From Rhizobium leguminosarum (lineage in GTDB: Bacteria > Pseudomonadota > Alphaproteobacteria > Rhizobiales > Rhizobiaceae), in NCBI RefSeq assembly GCF_001652265.1, contig NZ_LWBS01000305.1, forward strand, positions 1 to 64,000: DNA of 64,000 nucleotides, in the 5' to 3' direction. A model generated the notes under the pieces. It was given only the letters and a program-made list of their open reading frames with translations, searched no databases and was not told the origin of the DNA. The translations under genes were made by a program, and so were the position numbers. How positions within the stretch are numbered: the stretch's first letter is position 1; every line of letters starts with the position of its first letter. Below, one piece after another: positions 62,472-64,000 of this stretch.

Positions 62472-62648
62472 ATGGCATCCACTTCCCGAGGCCGCGCTCA
62501 GGATCGCGCGAAGGTCGCTGGCGGACAAGATCACGAGGTTCGCTACGAAGCGAAGAAGGAAAGCGTTTCAAAGGAAACGGTCAAGAAGGCCGTGAAGAGT
62601 GCTGGGAACTCTCGCAAGAAGGTCGAGGCTGAAATCAGCCGGCACTGA
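62472..62648 (+). CDS. DUF3606-type small basic protein
   Basis: 58 aa from ATG 62472, with AGGAGA 7 bases upstream. It is a lysine-rich helical protein (DHEVRYEAKKESVSKETVKKAVKSAGNSRKKVEAEISRH) matching the DUF3606 family, often found with general-stress genes in rhizobia. It may bind DNA through its charge (inference). It ends 3 bases before the exonuclease III remnant. Confidence 0.85.
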   Translation: MASTSRGRAQDRAKVAGGQDHEVRYEAKKESVSKETVKKAVKSAGNSRKKVEAEISRH

Positions 62649-62651
62649 GCC

Positions 62652-62940
62652 GTGAAGCTCGCAACGTACAACGTCAACGGGGTCAACGGCCGCCTCGAAG
62701 TCTTGCTGAGGTGGCTTGATGAAGCCAGGCCGGACGTCGTCTGCCTACAGGAGCTGAAGGCCACGCAGAAAAGTCTGCGATCAAAGCGATCGACGCAGCC
62801 GCCGGCTATGACGTTGTTTGGGGGGCCCAGAGTCCTGGAACGCCGTCGCCATCCGTGCCCTGGGGCAGGAGCCGCATCTCACTAGAAAGGGGCTGTCCGG
62901 CGAGCCGGAGGACGAGCGCAGCCGCTATATTGAAACTTGG
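62652..62940 (+). pseudogene. xthA: Frameshifted, truncated exonuclease III (xthA-like) remnant
   Basis: It begins at a GTG with KLATYNVNGVNGRLEVLLRWLDEARPDVVCLQELKATQ, the N-terminal signature of exonuclease III with the metal-binding Asn and Glu. Around 62778 the frame breaks: the next base phase reads AIKAIDAA-GYDVVWG, and a further phase shift gives QEPHLTRKGLSGEPEDE-SRYIE, all recognisable exonuclease III sequence. The match stops near 62940, so about two thirds of the protein is missing. It is a decayed copy behind a stress gene. Confidence 0.8.
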
Positions 62941-62946
62941 TCATAA

Positions 62947-63189
62947 TCAAAGCTCCCGCATCAGCTTCGCTATATTATCACGGTCGAATGGGATGTCGCG
63001 ACCGTGAGCGCGGATATGGAGAAAGATCCCGCGCGGGCTAGGGTCGAATGCTTTCAGGTAGTCGATTGCATCTTGCATCGTCGGGAACGTCTTTTCCTCG
63101 GTGAAAAATTCATCCCGGACGAATGTTATCGTGGTTGCGCACTCGCCATATATGGCCAAGGTCTCTCTGGCGCTGAAGTTCTCGCTCAT
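62947..63189 (-). CDS. Small hypothetical protein
   Basis: 80 aa from ATG 63189, with GGAG and GGCGAG upstream. It is a soluble alpha/beta protein (SARETLAIYGECATTITFVRDEFFTEEKTFPTMQDAIDYLKAFDPSPRGIFLHIRAHGRDIPFDRDNIAKLMREL). I do not recognise the family. It is convergent with the exonuclease remnant. Confidence 0.6.
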   Translation of the reverse strand: MSENFSARETLAIYGECATTITFVRDEFFTEEKTFPTMQDAIDYLKAFDPSPRGIFLHIRAHGRDIPFDRDNIAKLMREL

Positions 63190-63296
63190 CTCGCCTGCTC
63201 CAGTTGGAGGCAAAGCCATTTCGGCCGCGGTGCCGGGGCGATCTGCTGCGGTTGTTGGCCGCTCTCGTACGATCGGCGCACTTGGGCCGGTTCAGC

Positions 63297-63383
63297 CTAA
63301 ACCTGTCCCGGCGTGAAGAAAGCCAAATACGCCACCGCAATGATTATCGCGACAACGAGGGTGGCCAGCACGAATTCGATCAT
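63297..63383 (-). CDS. Possible 28-residue hydrophobic membrane peptide
   Basis: The frame encodes MIEFVLATLVVAIIIAVAYL, then eight more residues before the stop, i.e. a single transmembrane helix. GGAAGG precedes the ATG but only one base away, so initiation is doubtful. Codon use is normal for the region. Confidence 0.3.
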   Translation of the reverse strand: MIEFVLATLVVAIIIAVAYLAFFTPGQV

Positions 63384-64000
63384 GCCTTCCGTGGCTTTTT
63401 CTCTGTGTTGCTCATGCGGACTACAACATCGATGAGGTGTGGAAGTTCCGGCCGCTCGGCATGCTAGCCGGTTAGCTGCTTAACGACTTCTCCGATCGTT
63501 TCTTGCGGGAGGACCTCAGCGACGAGAAGAACAATGCTCAGGAAAGCCGATCGGTGATTCACCGGCGCCTCGATGAGCAGGCCAAGGAGATCGCGCATCT
63601 GGATACAACGATAGCGATTAGCGGGTTGGGCGCGATCCTTTGCGAAGATATCACTCGTCTTTGGGTCTTCGTCTGCCGGCTTGCAGCGGGGTACGCGCCC
63701 TTAGGCTTGCGCTCATATCGCGAAGGGCTGGCCAAACACCAGTCTCGACTCGAGCCACCGATAATGTGACCGTCGCAGCGCCTTCGCCGTCGGCATGTAG
63801 TTCCATAAATCGCCTCTGATTTCAATACTCACTCGACGCGCTTCGACGCTGTTTGATGGATTGGTCCACTTCTCCCAAATGACCGGTCCGCGTAATCGCT
63901 CCAAGAAACGTCACCTATCTCTCAGATCTGAGAACCACGACTCTCGACGCAAGCATCTGTAGATGCTCGGAGCACACCATTTCTGCTAGGTCGAGCAGCA
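63384..64000. other. Right end of the window: no confident intact gene
   Basis: Several short frames cross this stretch. One at 63503-63640 resembles DUF1515 in part; a 63-residue minus-strand frame at 63713-63904 has no recognisable family. The rest looks non-coding or decayed. Confidence 0.4.
63503..63640 (+). pseudogene. Possible DUF1515-like fragment
   Basis: The translation REDLSDEKNNAQESRSVIHRRLDEQAKEIAHLDTTIAISGL resembles, from memory, the N-terminal coiled-coil part of rhizobial DUF1515 proteins. The following residues lose resemblance and upstream codons continue without a good start. It is a low-confidence remnant. Confidence 0.3.

Overview
The window is GC-rich, densely coded DNA that looks like an alphaproteobacterium of the Rhizobium group. 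The best marker is the glycerol locus glpR-glpD-glpS-T-P-Q-U-V-glpK (about 25.0-35.2 kb), whose gene order matches the ABC-type glycerol system described in Rhizobium leguminosarum. Other rhizobial marks are many periplasmic-binding-protein ABC transporters, an EmrAB-type pump with a divergent TetR regulator, DUF1328/DUF2934/DUF3606 stress proteins, and two exact copies of the alphaproteobacterial EcfG promoter pattern (GGAAC-N16-CGTT). No rRNA, tRNA, CRISPR array, replication gene or intact transposase was seen, so chromosome or large plasmid cannot be decided; the load of catabolic operons and toxin-antitoxin pairs would fit a large accessory replicon (inference).

Layout. 0.1-3.8 kb: an adenylate cyclase/TPR protein, then an isoaspartyl methyltransferase fused to a membrane domain, with a DUF421 protein. 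3.9-16.4 kb: a catabolic island. A Dpp-type peptide/opine-class ABC transporter, a four-carbon acid sugar kinase and a FadR-type regulator run leftward; a DHDPS/NAL-family aldolase, an intracellular sialidase-fold protein, an iron alcohol dehydrogenase and a PdxA2-type dehydrogenase run rightward. 16.5-20.2 kb: two toxin-antitoxin modules (Phd/VapC-type and Xre/RES), an AT-rich small membrane protein gene and a stand-alone AlaRS-like catalytic core. 20.4-25.0 kb: a ribose-class sugar ABC transporter. 25.0-35.2 kb: the glycerol locus. 35.3-44.8 kb: a DMT exporter with divergent LysR, a GNAT-like protein, several small envelope proteins, an ABC-F protein and an aldose-1-epimerase-like protein. 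44.8-50.5 kb: EmrB/EmrA/TetR, then uxuA with a GntR regulator. 50.7-55.8 kb: stress-type small proteins and a short surface-polysaccharide set (O-antigen-ligase-like, FlaA1/CapD-like, initiating sugar transferase). 56.4-61.6 kb: a second ribose/fucose-class ABC transporter with LacI regulator and a divergent FucU mutarotase. 61.6-64.0 kb: a gene-poor, decaying end holding DUF3606, a frameshifted exonuclease III remnant, paired palindromes and ORF fragments.

How it works together. Most operons pair a solute importer with its first catabolic enzymes and a local regulator. Translational coupling (ATGA or TGATG overlaps) is frequent. Three solute-binding-protein genes are followed by hairpins between cistrons, which would favour high binding-protein yield. 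The least explained parts are the 3.9-16.4 kb island, whose enzyme set does not match one textbook pathway, and the AlaRS-like core next to the Xre/RES pair.
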